Assembly (NCBI GenBank): GCA_035651635.1
Contig: DASRFK010000053.1
Coordinates: forward strand, 1-34,150
Reading direction: 5' to 3'
Length of the DNA: 34,150 nucleotides
Origin: JANXQE01 sp035651635
GTDB lineage: Bacteria > Verrucomicrobiota > Verrucomicrobiia > Limisphaerales > UBA8199
The position numbers and the translations under genes were made by a program. The notes under the pieces are model-generated. The model was not told where the DNA came from. It searched no databases and saw only the letters and a program-made list of their open reading frames with translations. Positions 24,291 to 32,805 of the stretch are shown here, one piece after another (within the stretch, counting starts at the first letter, position 1; the number at the start of each line of letters is the position of its first letter).

Positions 24291-26546
24291 ATGCCCCGCC
24301 TTTTTCAGCATCGTAAGGTCAAGTTCAGCACGAAAGTTTTGGTGCCGGTGGTGGCCGCTATGGCGCTACTCGTGGCACTTAATGTTTGGCTGATCAACCA
24401 CCGGCTCACACAACAATTCGAGACGGAAGCCGCCAAGAACCTGGCTACCGCCGAGGGCGTCTTTCGCAACTCGCTGAAAATTCATCGCGCCGATCTCCTC
24501 GTGCGATTTCGTAATCTGCCCAACGAGCCGCGTTACCGGGCGGCTTTCCAGAGCGGTCACTTGCCGACTCTGCGAGCGCAAATCAAGGATATACCTGGCG
24601 ATCAATCCGTGGACGTAGTGCTGTTCGCCTCGGCGACCGGGGATCTGCTTGCCAGCGCCAAACGCGATCCGCTCATCGCGTTATCAGACTTCGAAGCCCA
24701 TAGCGCCAAAGCGGTCAAACGGGCGCTAGCCAGCGAAGAAATGGTCGATACCATCCGGGCCGGGGACCGGCTCTTCGACATTGTTTCGCTGCCGGTCACC
24801 AGCACGACTGGTGAATTGGTCGGAGCGATCACGTTCGGCATCGAAATTGGGGAGCCTATTGTGCGGGAGTTCAGCGGCCTGACACGCAGCCAGATTGTTC
24901 TGCTGGACAACGGCCAGGTTATCACCGCCAGTCTGCCCAACCCGGCTGGCACAACGGATTTTTCGGCTCTGTTCTCCGAGGCCATCAAAGGCTCGGTGCC
25001 GGCAGTCAAAGCGGGCAGGATCAATAAGATTTTGCTCGGAGATGAACACTATTTCTGTTGCGCCGGCTGGCTGGGCTCCGCGGTCGGAGACAATCGCCTG
25101 GGATATCTCCTGCTTTGTTCTTACGAGGAATCGCTGCAAGCCCTGCGAGGAACCCAGCAGCGACTGCTGCTGGTCAGCACCCTGGGCATCCTGCTGGCCA
25201 CCGCGGTCGTCTGGATGCTCGTACGCAAGATCACCCGGCCATTGCGATTGCTCCGGAACAGCGCCGAGGCCGTCGGAAAGGGCGATTTTTCGCCGCGAGT
25301 CGCGGTCACTTCCGGCGACGAGTGCGGCGAACTGGCGGAGGTATTCAACCGGATGACAGAGAACCTGCAGCGCTCGCGTACCGAATTGGAGCAGACGGTC
25401 GATCGCCTCAAGACCATGCAGGCACAACTGGTGCAGAGCGAAAAGTTGTCCGGCATCGGGGAGTTTGTGGCCGGAGTGGCGCATGAACTGAACAATCCCC
25501 TGACCTCAGTGATGGGTTTTTCGGAGTTGCTCAAGCTCTCGGACGCGAATCCGCGGCACCAACGGCACCTGGACTTGATTCACAAAAGCGCGCTGCGCTG
25601 CCAGAAGATCGTGCAAAACCTGCTCAGCTTCGCGCGGCGCTACCCGCCCGAGCGCAAGCCTTCCAATCTCAATGCCCTCGTGGAAGCGGCGGTGGAATTC
25701 CTCCATTATCAACTGCGCACCAGCAATATCCAAGTGGTCTGTGAGTTGGACCGGAGCTTGCCCGAAACCATGGTCGACCCGCACCAGCTGCAACAGGTAT
25801 TTTTGAACATTATCAATAACGCGCGCCAGGCGATCGAGGCGCATCAGCCAAAAGGTTGCATCCGAATCCGGTCCGAGCTCTGCGGCCAAACTCTCAAAGT
25901 TATTTTCCATGACAACGGTCCAGGCATCTCGGAGGAAAACCTGAAGCGAATTTTCGATCCGTTCTTTACGACCAAGGAAGTGGGCAAAGGGACCGGTTTG
26001 GGTCTAAGCCTGTGTTACGGTATTATCCAGGAGCACGGGGGGAATATCATCGTCACCAGCAAACCGGGCGATGGAGCAAAGTTCATCGTCGCGCTTCCCC
26101 GGGCCGTCCCCAGCGAAGAAGGGGAGAAAAAGGCCGAGCCGGAACACTCTGTGCTTAATCGGGGACGATATGGTACTGGAAAGAAGGTCCTGGTGATCGA
26201 CGATGAGGAGTCCATCCTGCAGATGATGCGCGAGACGCTGCTTCAACATGGATTCCAGGTGGATGTCGCGCGCGACGGCGAAACCGCCTTGCACCGGCTG
26301 AGCGAGTCGCCGTACGACCTGGCGCTATGCGATTGGAAGATGCCAGGGCTCAATGGCCAAGAGGTGTACGAGCGGCTGTGCGCGGCCAATCCGGTGCTTT
26401 CCGAAAGGGTGATCTTCATCACCGGCGACGTGATCTCCGACAAGACACAAAAATTTCTTCAGGAGCGTCGAAAAGTGTGCCTGTCAAAACCGTTTTCACT
26501 CAGCGAATTCTGTGTGGCGATTGACAAGGCGCTGGCCAGCGGCTGA
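24291..26546 (+). CDS. Hybrid sensor histidine kinase with periplasmic sensor and C-terminal receiver
   Basis: A 751-residue protein. TM1 is at ~20-37 (VPVVAAMALLVALNVWLI). A periplasmic sensor of Cache/CHASE type covers ~40-285. TM2 is near 288-310 (LLVSTLGILLATAVVWML), followed by HAMP (ITRPLRLLRNSAEAVGKGDF), HisKA with His398 in GVAHELNNPL, and HATPase with N, G1 and G2 boxes (NIINNARQAI, DNGPGIS, GTGLGLSL). After a linker there is a receiver domain with VIDDEES, the phosphorylated Asp681 in LCDWKMPG and Lys733 in CLSKPF. All catalytic residues are present. The gene follows the cupredoxin-like gene by 3 nt, so the sensor may watch periplasmic redox or copper state. No DNA-binding output domain is present; the phosphate must pass to another protein. 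Confidence 0.92.
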   Translation: MPRLFQHRKVKFSTKVLVPVVAAMALLVALNVWLINHRLTQQFETEAAKNLATAEGVFRNSLKIHRADLLVRFRNLPNEPRYRAAFQSGHLPTLRAQIKDIPGDQSVDVVLFASATGDLLASAKRDPLIALSDFEAHSAKAVKRALASEEMVDTIRAGDRLFDIVSLPVTSTTGELVGAITFGIEIGEPIVREFSGLTRSQIVLLDNGQVITASLPNPAGTTDFSALFSEAIKGSVPAVKAGRINKILLGDEHYFCCAGWLGSAVGDNRLGYLLLCSYEESLQALRGTQQRLLLVSTLGILLATAVVWMLVRKITRPLRLLRNSAEAVGKGDFSPRVAVTSGDECGELAEVFNRMTENLQRSRTELEQTVDRLKTMQAQLVQSEKLSGIGEFVAGVAHELNNPLTSVMGFSELLKLSDANPRHQRHLDLIHKSALRCQKIVQNLLSFARRYPPERKPSNLNALVEAAVEFLHYQLRTSNIQVVCELDRSLPETMVDPHQLQQVFLNIINNARQAIEAHQPKGCIRIRSELCGQTLKVIFHDNGPGISEENLKRIFDPFFTTKEVGKGTGLGLSLCYGIIQEHGGNIIVTSKPGDGAKFIVALPRAVPSEEGEKKAEPEHSVLNRGRYGTGKKVLVIDDEESILQMMRETLLQHGFQVDVARDGETALHRLSESPYDLALCDWKMPGLNGQEVYERLCAANPVLSERVIFITGDVISDKTQKFLQERRKVCLSKPFSLSEFCVAIDKALASG

Positions 26547-26880
26547 AGGCGGTTGCAGGTTGAGATTTGCAGGTTGGCCTGCTTTCCGGGCGCGCAGGAG
26601 TTTTGCGCAGCATCACCCATCAGAATTTGCCCAGTGAGGACGGCGCGAAACTGACCCCCCGCGATTGTTGGGAACCTCGGGGCGAAGTTGTTCATCTTAC
26701 TTTTTCATCGAAGATCCAGCCCGTGTAACCCTGGCGACGAGACCGGATGTCCGCGACCCACATTCTGTCCAGGCCCGGCGTCGGGTGTGCTGAGATCCTC
26801 TAAACCGGTGGCGCGCGGGAACTTTTTGAACCGCCGTGCCTCGTACTTCTGAACGAGCCGAGCGTTCTCCTGATAAAACA
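26547..26880. other. Intergenic region between kinase and cytochrome genes
   Basis: About 330 bases without a supportable gene. There is a short direct repeat (TTGCAGGTTG, with a near copy 15 nt later) just after the kinase stop. Around 26637-26660 the sequence GAGGACGGCGCG-AAACTGACC has a flavour of IS21-type ends, but this is too short to call. A 5-bp hairpin (GAACG/CGTTC) lies at 26851-26867. No promoter was identified. Confidence 0.4.
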
Positions 26881-27729
26881 ATGAACACGCGAAGAATCCT
26901 ATTTACACTCGGAGCACTGGTACTTTCGTTCGAACCTGCCATCGCCGGAGGCGATAACCCTAAGGAGGCGCGGTATGCGATCCAAACAGAACGTTCCCAA
27001 GTCAGACCTCAGTCTAAGTCGTCCAACCGGACTTACGTGCAGGACATCGTGCCGATCTTTATGGGCAAGTGCTATCGGTGCCATAACCAACAAACAGCTT
27101 TTCTGAATAACTGGCTGGATTATCGCGCCGCGTATGCGGATCGGGCGGAGCTTAAACGTAGAATTTGGGACAGTTGGCGCGGGTTGTATTTCAAACAACC
27201 GATGCCGATCATCAACAGTCCGGAAGCCGAGGCCCTCTCGGAAGAGGAACGCATCGCCATCAAGGAATGGATCGAAGGCGGCGCCACTTACGGTGTTCCG
27301 CCCAAAGAGACCGATCCGCACTCGAAAGCCGAACGGATCGAGGCCGGCCATCAGCTCTTTACCATGATTTGTGCGGCCTGTCATCAACCCACGGGCATGG
27401 GACTCCCGAATCGGTTCCCGCCACTGGCCGGTTCGGATTTCCTCAATGCGGACAAGGCACGGGCGATCCAGGTTCTGCTGCATGGTTTGCAGGGCGAGGT
27501 GACGGTTAACGGATTGAAGTTTAACAACAGCATGCCTCAATTGCCGCTGAGCGACGGCGAGATAGCGGCCGCATTAACCTACGTGTATAACTCCTTCGGG
27601 AATTCGGGCAAGGACGTCACCACCGAGGAAGTCAAAGCGATGCGCGCTCAAAAGGACGGTGCCATCATCACAGGAAACGGGAGCGGCCTTCAGCCAGCCC
27701 GTCCGAATGAAGTAAGCCCGTGGGAGTGA
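26881..27729 (+). CDS. Exported di-haem c-type cytochrome
   Basis: A 282-residue protein. The signal peptide covers 1-22 (MNTRRILFTLGALVLSFEPAIA). Two haem c attachment sites are present: C64-YR-CH (in FMGKCYRCHNQ) and C164-AA-CH (in MICAACHQP). The second domain has the usual class I pattern LFTMICAACHQPTGMGLPNRFPPLAGS, with a likely axial Met in NNSMPQL. The first haem domain resembles the PSD1/Planctomycete cytochrome C type found in Verrucomicrobiota. It should be periplasmic and pass electrons to or from an oxidase or reductase. The ATG at 26881 is preferred to a GTG at 26836. It follows the cupredoxin/kinase genes and faces a porin gene 12 nt away. Confidence 0.9.
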   Translation: MNTRRILFTLGALVLSFEPAIAGGDNPKEARYAIQTERSQVRPQSKSSNRTYVQDIVPIFMGKCYRCHNQQTAFLNNWLDYRAAYADRAELKRRIWDSWRGLYFKQPMPIINSPEAEALSEEERIAIKEWIEGGATYGVPPKETDPHSKAERIEAGHQLFTMICAACHQPTGMGLPNRFPPLAGSDFLNADKARAIQVLLHGLQGEVTVNGLKFNNSMPQLPLSDGEIAAALTYVYNSFGNSGKDVTTEEVKAMRAQKDGAIITGNGSGLQPARPNEVSPWE

Positions 27730-27741
27730 GCAGAAGCGGAA

Positions 27742-29142
27742 TCAGAATCCAAAGGACAGTTGAAACACAAAGCGGTTGTGAGCTTCTTCAGGATCGTTGC
27801 TCCTGAGGAATTCATAATCACCTTCGAGCAGGAGGGTGTTGGTGAGGTAATAAACGTAACCAACGGTATAGCGTTCGATTTTGGTGGCGAAATTATTGCG
27901 GCTGTGATCGTAACGGCCTACGAGTTCCAAATTATTCAGGAGCGGAGCATTCAAATTGAGACCGGCGAGCTTATAGGCGGCCTGAACCCACCAACCGTGA
28001 GGGTTGAGGGTCCCCTGATCGGCGGTTTGCTGCCAGGTCTGAATGTATTCACCTTTGGCCTCGAAGTAAGGACTGATGTGCAAAGCGGCGTCGGCCACAG
28101 CCGCCGACCAAAGCCTGTTATCGGCGTCGTTCCAGGTTCCGGATTGGCCGGACAGGCCTAGCTCCAGATCGTAATGAGCTTTCCAAGGATAGAACCAACC
28201 CAGGCGGCCGCCCGCGCTGGGGGTTGCATGCAAATTGCCTGAAGAACCGTCGGAGCGGATGCCGACGTTGCCGTCCAAATCAAGTTGATCGTGGTTGGCC
28301 GAACCGTCTGAAGAACCGGGGCCGTTTGCGGCATAGACACTGTAGGTAAGCGATTGGCCGCCGGAACCCACAGGCACCGCTCCTCGCAATTGCAGGCCGA
28401 TGCCGCTGCCGGGCAGCAGGTCGCGGGGCAAAGGATCATCCGGGATTTTGTTGAGCCAGCCCGCGCTGCGTTCACTATACGTGCCCAGGGGGAGCAACAT
28501 ATCGCCGGCGACAACCGTAACATAGTCGTTAAGCATGTAGTCAAGCTGGGCAAAACTTAGGCCAACGGAAGTGGTCACGCCGCTGTCATGGGTGCCGCTG
28601 GTGCTGTTTTGCAGGTTCACGTCAAAGCCGGCTTCAAACAGGATGTTGTCGCGAGCTCGAAAGAGGAAAATGGGAGCGAAATCGGCCAGGGCAAAGGCGC
28701 TATGTGAACCATCCGTTTTGCCGAACTGAATTTCGGCGTCGCCCACAACCATGAAGTTGTGGGTGGCGTTGGCGGTTTGGGGAATAGGATGAATGGGTTG
28801 GATTTGAGCGCCCGCACTGGCCCGCTGCTGCGCGTCGACGGCGGTCTTTTGCGTTTCGTCAAGCCGCTGCTTTAGTTGCTTAATTTCCTGCTGGTCCTGC
28901 TGGTGGGTGGCTTGATCCTGCTGCAAGTGTTGTTGATCCCGGTTATGGGCCCGTTCGAGTTGATCGATTCGCTGGCCCTGTTTAATCACCAACTCCTTGA
29001 GCGCCTGGAACTCTTCATCCGAGATGGCCGCGGGTAGCCGAGCCGGCATTGCCCCGGTCACACACACCGCCGCAAGCACGCCCCGCACCGGCACAGAAAA
29101 CATCTTACTTTGAGAACGCGGGCGTAAGGAATGGAGCTTCAT
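27742..29142 (-). CDS. Second outer-membrane porin-like protein with coiled-coil N-terminus
   Basis: A 466-residue exported protein. The start at 29142 has GGAGGA 9 nt upstream and a 4-nt ATGA overlap with the upstream cytochrome gene; a longer frame would run through that gene. After the signal peptide (ending ARLPAA) comes a Gln-rich coiled coil (FQALKELVIKQGQRIDQLE, then repeated HQQDQQ/LKQRLDE). A beta-barrel follows whose strands show alternating aromatic residues (FMVVGDAEIQFG, LTYSVYAANGP, WVQAAYKLAG) and which ends VFQLSFGF. This is the OprO/OprP or 'porin with N-terminal helix' layout shared with the protein at 22244. Coupling to a haem protein suggests a shared role in an envelope redox process. 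Confidence 0.8.
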   Translation of the reverse strand: MKLHSLRPRSQSKMFSVPVRGVLAAVCVTGAMPARLPAAISDEEFQALKELVIKQGQRIDQLERAHNRDQQHLQQDQATHQQDQQEIKQLKQRLDETQKTAVDAQQRASAGAQIQPIHPIPQTANATHNFMVVGDAEIQFGKTDGSHSAFALADFAPIFLFRARDNILFEAGFDVNLQNSTSGTHDSGVTTSVGLSFAQLDYMLNDYVTVVAGDMLLPLGTYSERSAGWLNKIPDDPLPRDLLPGSGIGLQLRGAVPVGSGGQSLTYSVYAANGPGSSDGSANHDQLDLDGNVGIRSDGSSGNLHATPSAGGRLGWFYPWKAHYDLELGLSGQSGTWNDADNRLWSAAVADAALHISPYFEAKGEYIQTWQQTADQGTLNPHGWWVQAAYKLAGLNLNAPLLNNLELVGRYDHSRNNFATKIERYTVGYVYYLTNTLLLEGDYEFLRSNDPEEAHNRFVFQLSFGF

Positions 29143-29486
29143 TTTCCACTGTCCTCCTGCAGAAATTTGAGAATCGCCTCGGCTTGGCGGGCCGGCAGGT
29201 TCACCCGCACCCGCATGTGGGTGAGAATAGTTTTCCATTGCACGTCGGTTCTTTCCGGCGCGTACCGCTCCGGGTGGCAGCGGTTGCAATGAATCGCATA
29301 GAGCTCGGCACCGGTGAGTTCTTTCTTGCTCTTCTTCGGCGCCTTCTTTGCCGATTTGGCCGTGGCGCCTGCGATGCTCTCGGCCGCCTCCGCTGAATGT
29401 AGAGAGGACGTAATCCAGATGCCGGCGAGCATGGCCAGCACCGCACCGGTACGTAGTTTTTGAGTGAGTGGTAGAGCCGTGTTCAT
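29139..29486 (-). CDS. Small mono-haem cytochrome c
   Basis: A 115-residue protein with a signal peptide (QKLRTGAVLAMLAGIWITSS..AEA), then a Lys/Ala-rich linker (SAKKAPKKSKKELTG). A single haem c site C-NR-CH stands in LYAIHCNRCHPERYAP. The remaining ~50 residues (TILTHMRVRVNLPARQAEAILKFLQ) contain a candidate axial Met in HMRV. It fits a small class I-like cytochrome as found with quinohaemoprotein or nitrite systems. Its stop is overlapped by the porin start (ATGA), so the two are translated together. The ATG at 29486 has no clear ribosome site. Confidence 0.85.
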   Translation of the reverse strand: MNTALPLTQKLRTGAVLAMLAGIWITSSLHSAEAAESIAGATAKSAKKAPKKSKKELTGAELYAIHCNRCHPERYAPERTDVQWKTILTHMRVRVNLPARQAEAILKFLQEDSGK

Positions 29487-29585
29487 AAGCTGGGAGTCGC
29501 CAGGCCGCGTTCGCTTCGACGCGATCCGGCGCTCACTGAGTAAGAGTTCCCAGGTAATGACTTTGTTCCCAACGAGGATGGAAAT

Positions 29586-30557
29586 TCATCCACCGGCTCC
29601 TCTTGAAGAACGATTCGAAGTGATAGATTTACCCGCCCGGCCGCGAGTTCGGCGGTTTAAAGATTCCTCGAAGAGATCACAGTTGATGGCTTGGGCAGCG
29701 GTGGCACCTTGGCCGGCGGCGATGATCATCTGGCAATTCGCCGGAGTCACACAGCCGGCGGCGTAGAGTCCTCTGACTGTGGTGCGCATGTCTACATCCG
29801 TCACGATTTGACCTTCAGCGTCCAACTTCGCCCCCAATTCTTTGCCGAGTGCGTTCCAGACAATATCTCCGCGCGTGGTGAACAAGGCGTCAATGCGCCT
29901 CTGTTCACCACCTCGAAAGCGCATAGCCTTCAGGCGGGGCCCGGCGCGAGTGACCCGCGTAATTGGCTGGCATAAGACCGGGATGTTATATTCGCGCAGC
30001 GCGGCGCGATGCTTGCCATCCCAGGTCGGCTCGCGGCCATCAGTGACGACAAATACTTCAGAGGCGTAGGTTAGCATGGCGACGGCGTAGCGCACCGTCG
30101 CATTGCTCCAGCCGTACACTGCGACCCGCTTGCCTTGTACACGAAACCCATCGCAGTCCTTGCAGAAGAACATGCTGCGGCCGATACACGAACTAAATCC
30201 GGGTAGATCCGGCGGAATATGAAACGCGCCGGTGGCGAGCAGAAGTTTTTCGCAGGAATACGAGTCTTTTTTTCCCTTCAAGATAAAGCGGCCGCGGACC
30301 CGGCGGGCTGATCGAATCAGGTCCCGCTTCAAACGCGCGCCATAACGGCGAGCCTGGCGGCGCGCCCGCTCCAGCAGGCCGCCCCCGCTGATGCCAGCAG
30401 GAAATCCAAGGTAATTCTCAACTTGCGGCTCCCAACGAGCCATGGATTTGCCACTGTCCACCAGGAGGAGATCCCGTTTTGCGCGCGCCAAGTACACGGC
30501 GGCGGAAAGGCCGGCCAGGCCGCCACCCACAATGATGACCTGGGCCTGATGTTCCAT
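29586..30557 (-). CDS. Thioredoxin-reductase-like flavoprotein with CxxC and unusual nucleotide-binding loop
   Basis: A 323-residue protein from the ATG at 30557. The FAD-binding loop IIVGGGLAGLSAAVYLARA is intact, and FFCKDCDGFRV places the redox-active pair Cys132/Cys135 where thioredoxin reductase has CATC. AAGCV near the C-terminus is the usual second FAD contact. The NADPH-binding loop, normally GxGxxA with paired glycines, is VAVYGWSNATVRYA. This loss of glycines is also known in members that do not use NADPH, such as ferredoxin-dependent reductases or GliT-like thiol oxidases. The listed start avoids a long overlap with the upstream gene, whose stop is 22 nt away. Partner and electron donor are not shown by the sequence. 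Confidence 0.8.
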   Translation of the reverse strand: MEHQAQVIIVGGGLAGLSAAVYLARAKRDLLLVDSGKSMARWEPQVENYLGFPAGISGGGLLERARRQARRYGARLKRDLIRSARRVRGRFILKGKKDSYSCEKLLLATGAFHIPPDLPGFSSCIGRSMFFCKDCDGFRVQGKRVAVYGWSNATVRYAVAMLTYASEVFVVTDGREPTWDGKHRAALREYNIPVLCQPITRVTRAGPRLKAMRFRGGEQRRIDALFTTRGDIVWNALGKELGAKLDAEGQIVTDVDMRTTVRGLYAAGCVTPANCQMIIAAGQGATAAQAINCDLFEESLNRRTRGRAGKSITSNRSSRGAGG

Positions 30558-30579
30558 GGCTGCTCGTGCTCGGCGCAGC

Positions 30580-31440
30580 TCAGGTGGTGGCGCGGGAGTA
30601 CTCGCCGGGTTGAAACACTGGTTTTTTATTTTTGGCGCCGGATACCACCTGGGCGTGGTTGATCGCCGCAACCAACGCCACACCTCCGATTACGTTGCCA
30701 ATGAAAGTGGGGACGAAATAGTTGCCAAATACTGCGCCCCAGGAAATCTCGCCGGTCAGAGCGATGTAAAAGGTCTGCACCCCTCCCGCGATCAAGTGGC
30801 CGAAGTGACCAAGGCCGATCACATAGCTGAGGATGACTATGACCCAAAGCCGCGCGCTCTCAGCGAAAGGCAACAACCATACCATCAGGGCAATGAGCCA
30901 CCCGGCGAAAACCGCCCGGATCAGATGGGCTGCAAAGCCGCCAGCCATGGCTTGCTGCCCGATATCTAAGAACTCCCGGCGAATATTCGCGTCAAATCCC
31001 GCGTCCGACGTGCAGGCCCATGCCACGGCCAGGCAGCCCACTAAATTAGCCGCCAGCACAACCACCCAAAGCCTCATCACGCCGGCAAAGCGCGTCAGGG
31101 TCTTTTCCTGCAGTAACGGCAGAATTGGCGTGAGAGTGTTTTCCGTAAACAATTGTTGGCGTCCCAGAATCACCACCAGAAAACCCAAGCTGTAACCGAG
31201 TTTGGCAATCAGCGGACGCCAGGGCGCTTGCGGCAGGTAACTGGCCAGCAGCCCCTCGGCCACCAGGGAACCGCCCATTGACAGCCCGGCCGCCAGGCCG
31301 GACCAAAACAAAGCTGAAGACGGGCGCGCCAGCTCGTCGAAGCCTTCTTTCAGAACGGCCTTGTAGATGACGACGCCACTGGGCGAGCTTAGGCTCTCCG
31401 CATCCACCTGCTCCTGGTGTTCTTGCTCGTCGGTTTTCAT
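30580..31440 (-). CDS. Formate/nitrite transporter (FNT) family membrane protein
   Basis: A 286-residue protein with six hydrophobic segments after a charged ~35-residue N-terminus. Family features include LFWSGLAAGLSMGGSLVAEGLL for the first span, GYSLGFLVVILGRQQLFTENTL for the second and LGHFGHLIAGGVQTFY for the fifth. The last holds the central-pore His (GHLIAG) that FNT channels use for proton-coupled anion passage. WGAVFGNYFVPTFIGNVIGG forms the sixth. The subtype resembles the YfdC-like branch rather than FocA or NirC, so the anion is uncertain. The ATG at 31440 has an AGGAG-type site upstream. It is followed closely by the flavoprotein gene, suggesting co-transcription. Confidence 0.85.
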   Translation of the reverse strand: MKTDEQEHQEQVDAESLSSPSGVVIYKAVLKEGFDELARPSSALFWSGLAAGLSMGGSLVAEGLLASYLPQAPWRPLIAKLGYSLGFLVVILGRQQLFTENTLTPILPLLQEKTLTRFAGVMRLWVVVLAANLVGCLAVAWACTSDAGFDANIRREFLDIGQQAMAGGFAAHLIRAVFAGWLIALMVWLLPFAESARLWVIVILSYVIGLGHFGHLIAGGVQTFYIALTGEISWGAVFGNYFVPTFIGNVIGGVALVAAINHAQVVSGAKNKKPVFQPGEYSRATT

Positions 31441-31590
31441 CCCCCGCCGCTCCTGTATCAATTAGACTACGCCCTCCCTGCTAAAGCGGTGCGTCCGAAT
31501 TGATGGGGTTTTCGCCTAGCTTAGCTACAGGACAATGCCGGACCCGCGCATGAACCTTTACAGAAAATCGATAATGCGGATTGAGCCGCA

Positions 31591-31646
31591 GCGCTTTTCA
31601 TGGAGCGCGCACTCATCAAAAGCGGAAAAGCGCCGCACTCCAAAAC
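31591..31646. repeat. Second member of the GCCGCACTCCAAAAC repeat family
   Basis: The arms GCGCTTTTC (31591-31599) and GAAAAGCGC (31625-31633) are perfectly inverted, and the right arm runs into GCCGCACTCCAAAAC (31632-31646), identical over 15 nt to the repeat at 322-336. The rest of the 230-bp gap between the NmrA-like gene and the FNT gene holds nothing else recognisable. Confidence 0.65.
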
Positions 31647-31672
31647 GCAAGCGAGCGGGCACGCCGTTCTTA

Positions 31673-32602
31673 TCAGTTGGAACGGTAAGCCGTCCCGCGG
31701 TCGAGCCGGCGCGCCAGTTCGCTCGTGTAATGACGCCCCAGAGTCTCGCGGTGCTCCGCTATCCAGTCGGTGAGCCGGGTCCTTCCCAGCGCAGGCCCCT
31801 CGACGCAAAGACGATTCTCCATCAAGCCCCGGATCTCCTCGCGCGTGATAATCACATCGCCCAGGAATAATCCAAGGACTCGGCAGGCCCAATAACCAAA
31901 TGCCGGAGGAACCGCGATGACACCCCGGCGCAAACCCAGTTTCCTTCGGATCAACTCCACCAACTCTCGATACGTGAAAGTTTCGGGCCCAATGTCGTTA
32001 AGAACCTCGTTGTGAGTTTCGCCAGCCTTTGTGACCGCCGCGGCCGCCAGGTCATCGACGTAAATTGGCTGAAGCTTGTACTGGCCATCGCCGAATACGC
32101 CGAAGAACGGCAGCCGGCGCAAGGACCAGGCAATGTTGTTGATCAAAACGTCTTCTTTTCCAAACAACACCGCCGGGCGCAAGATGCAGTATGAAACTCC
32201 CAGGTTCCGCAGGCTCACTTCCAGCTGCGCTTTCCCCCTGAAATAGGCCAGGCTGGAACCGAGATCGGGATTGGTAATGCTGACATGAATAATGCGTTTA
32301 ACGCCTGCCTTCCCGGCTGCCTCAAACAAAACTTTGGTGTTCGTCACTGCCTGGTTATGACTGAAGCTGCCATGATCGAAACGCACCCAGTAGGTGTTGA
32401 TGAGCACATCGACACCACGGAGGGACTGAGCCAGCTTTGCCGGGTCGTCGAAATGAAACGGAAAAGCGGTGACTGCCCCGCCAAAAGGATTGGGGCGATT
32501 GAAAGAATTGGTGAGCGTGATGACCTCGTGCCCCGCGTCAAGCAATCGCCGGGCGACGTACCGTCCGGAATATCCAAAAGCGCCAGTCACTGCGGTTTTC
32601 AT
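31673..32602 (-). CDS. NmrA/SDR-like NAD(P)-binding protein
   Basis: A 309-residue Rossmann protein from the ATG at 32602. It starts MKTAVTGAFGYSGRYVARRLL, a GxxGxxG nucleotide-binding loop typical of atypical short-chain dehydrogenases. Later VDVLINTYWVRFDHGSF, VKRIIHVSITNP and CILRPAVLFGKEDVLINNIAW are found in complex-I-associated NDUFA9/NmrA-like proteins. Catalytic YxxxK is not obvious (AYFRGKAQLE is closest). The family serves as redox sensors, chaperones or sugar-nucleotide/quinone enzymes; the role here is unknown. A longer frame from 32716 is rejected. The 22-bp site at 32764 lies upstream of its start, so it may be controlled by the adjacent GbsR-type regulator. Confidence 0.8.
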   Translation of the reverse strand: MKTAVTGAFGYSGRYVARRLLDAGHEVITLTNSFNRPNPFGGAVTAFPFHFDDPAKLAQSLRGVDVLINTYWVRFDHGSFSHNQAVTNTKVLFEAAGKAGVKRIIHVSITNPDLGSSLAYFRGKAQLEVSLRNLGVSYCILRPAVLFGKEDVLINNIAWSLRRLPFFGVFGDGQYKLQPIYVDDLAAAAVTKAGETHNEVLNDIGPETFTYRELVELIRRKLGLRRGVIAVPPAFGYWACRVLGLFLGDVIITREEIRGLMENRLCVEGPALGRTRLTDWIAEHRETLGRHYTSELARRLDRGTAYRSN

Positions 32603-32805
32603 ATATAGAGCTAAGGTAAATCGAAGAAGACGCGCTTCCGATGTTTGGAGTGGCGGGCCCCGGGACAGAATTTCCCACGAGTGAGCCAGCAAAGGAAACC
32701 AGCGAGACGAGGCCATGGTCTCGGGGCGGGTGAATGACTTGGGGTGCTTACTCTTTCATCTGTAATTTCTGTATTCAAGGAAATTCTCCCGCAAAAAAAA
32801 GCCGC
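32603..32805. other. Regulatory spacer between NmrA-like gene and GbsR-type gene
   Basis: About 200 bases without a gene. They contain the 22-bp site at 32764-32785 and, on the minus strand just after the regulator's stop, a run of eight T (32800-32793) preceded by a weak GAGC/GCTC hairpin, which may end regulator transcription. If so, the NmrA-like gene has its own promoter, with the 22-bp site near its upstream end. Confidence 0.45.
32764..32785. promoter_or_regulatory. Second copy of the GbsR-linked 22-bp operator-like site
   Basis: Pattern AATTTCTGT-N7-GAAATT, with the same length and spacing as the site at 33342-33363; 15 specified positions match between the two. The outer arms AATTTC/GAAATT are a perfect inverted repeat. 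It lies about 160 bp upstream of the NmrA-like start. Operator function is inferred from the match. Confidence 0.6.

Noticed and set aside
24726..25484. Long antisense frame inside the kinase gene
   Set aside because: A shadow of the GC-rich codon pattern of the kinase; its residues match no family, while the kinase frame has all catalytic motifs.
26637..26700. Remnant of an IS21-type end
   Set aside because: A short resemblance (AAACTGACC context) only; no transposase fragment or paired end could be found.
29143..29289. N-terminal extension of the second porin
   Set aside because: It overlaps the cytochrome gene in another frame; the ATG at 29142 has a ribosome site, a signal peptide and an ATGA overlap.
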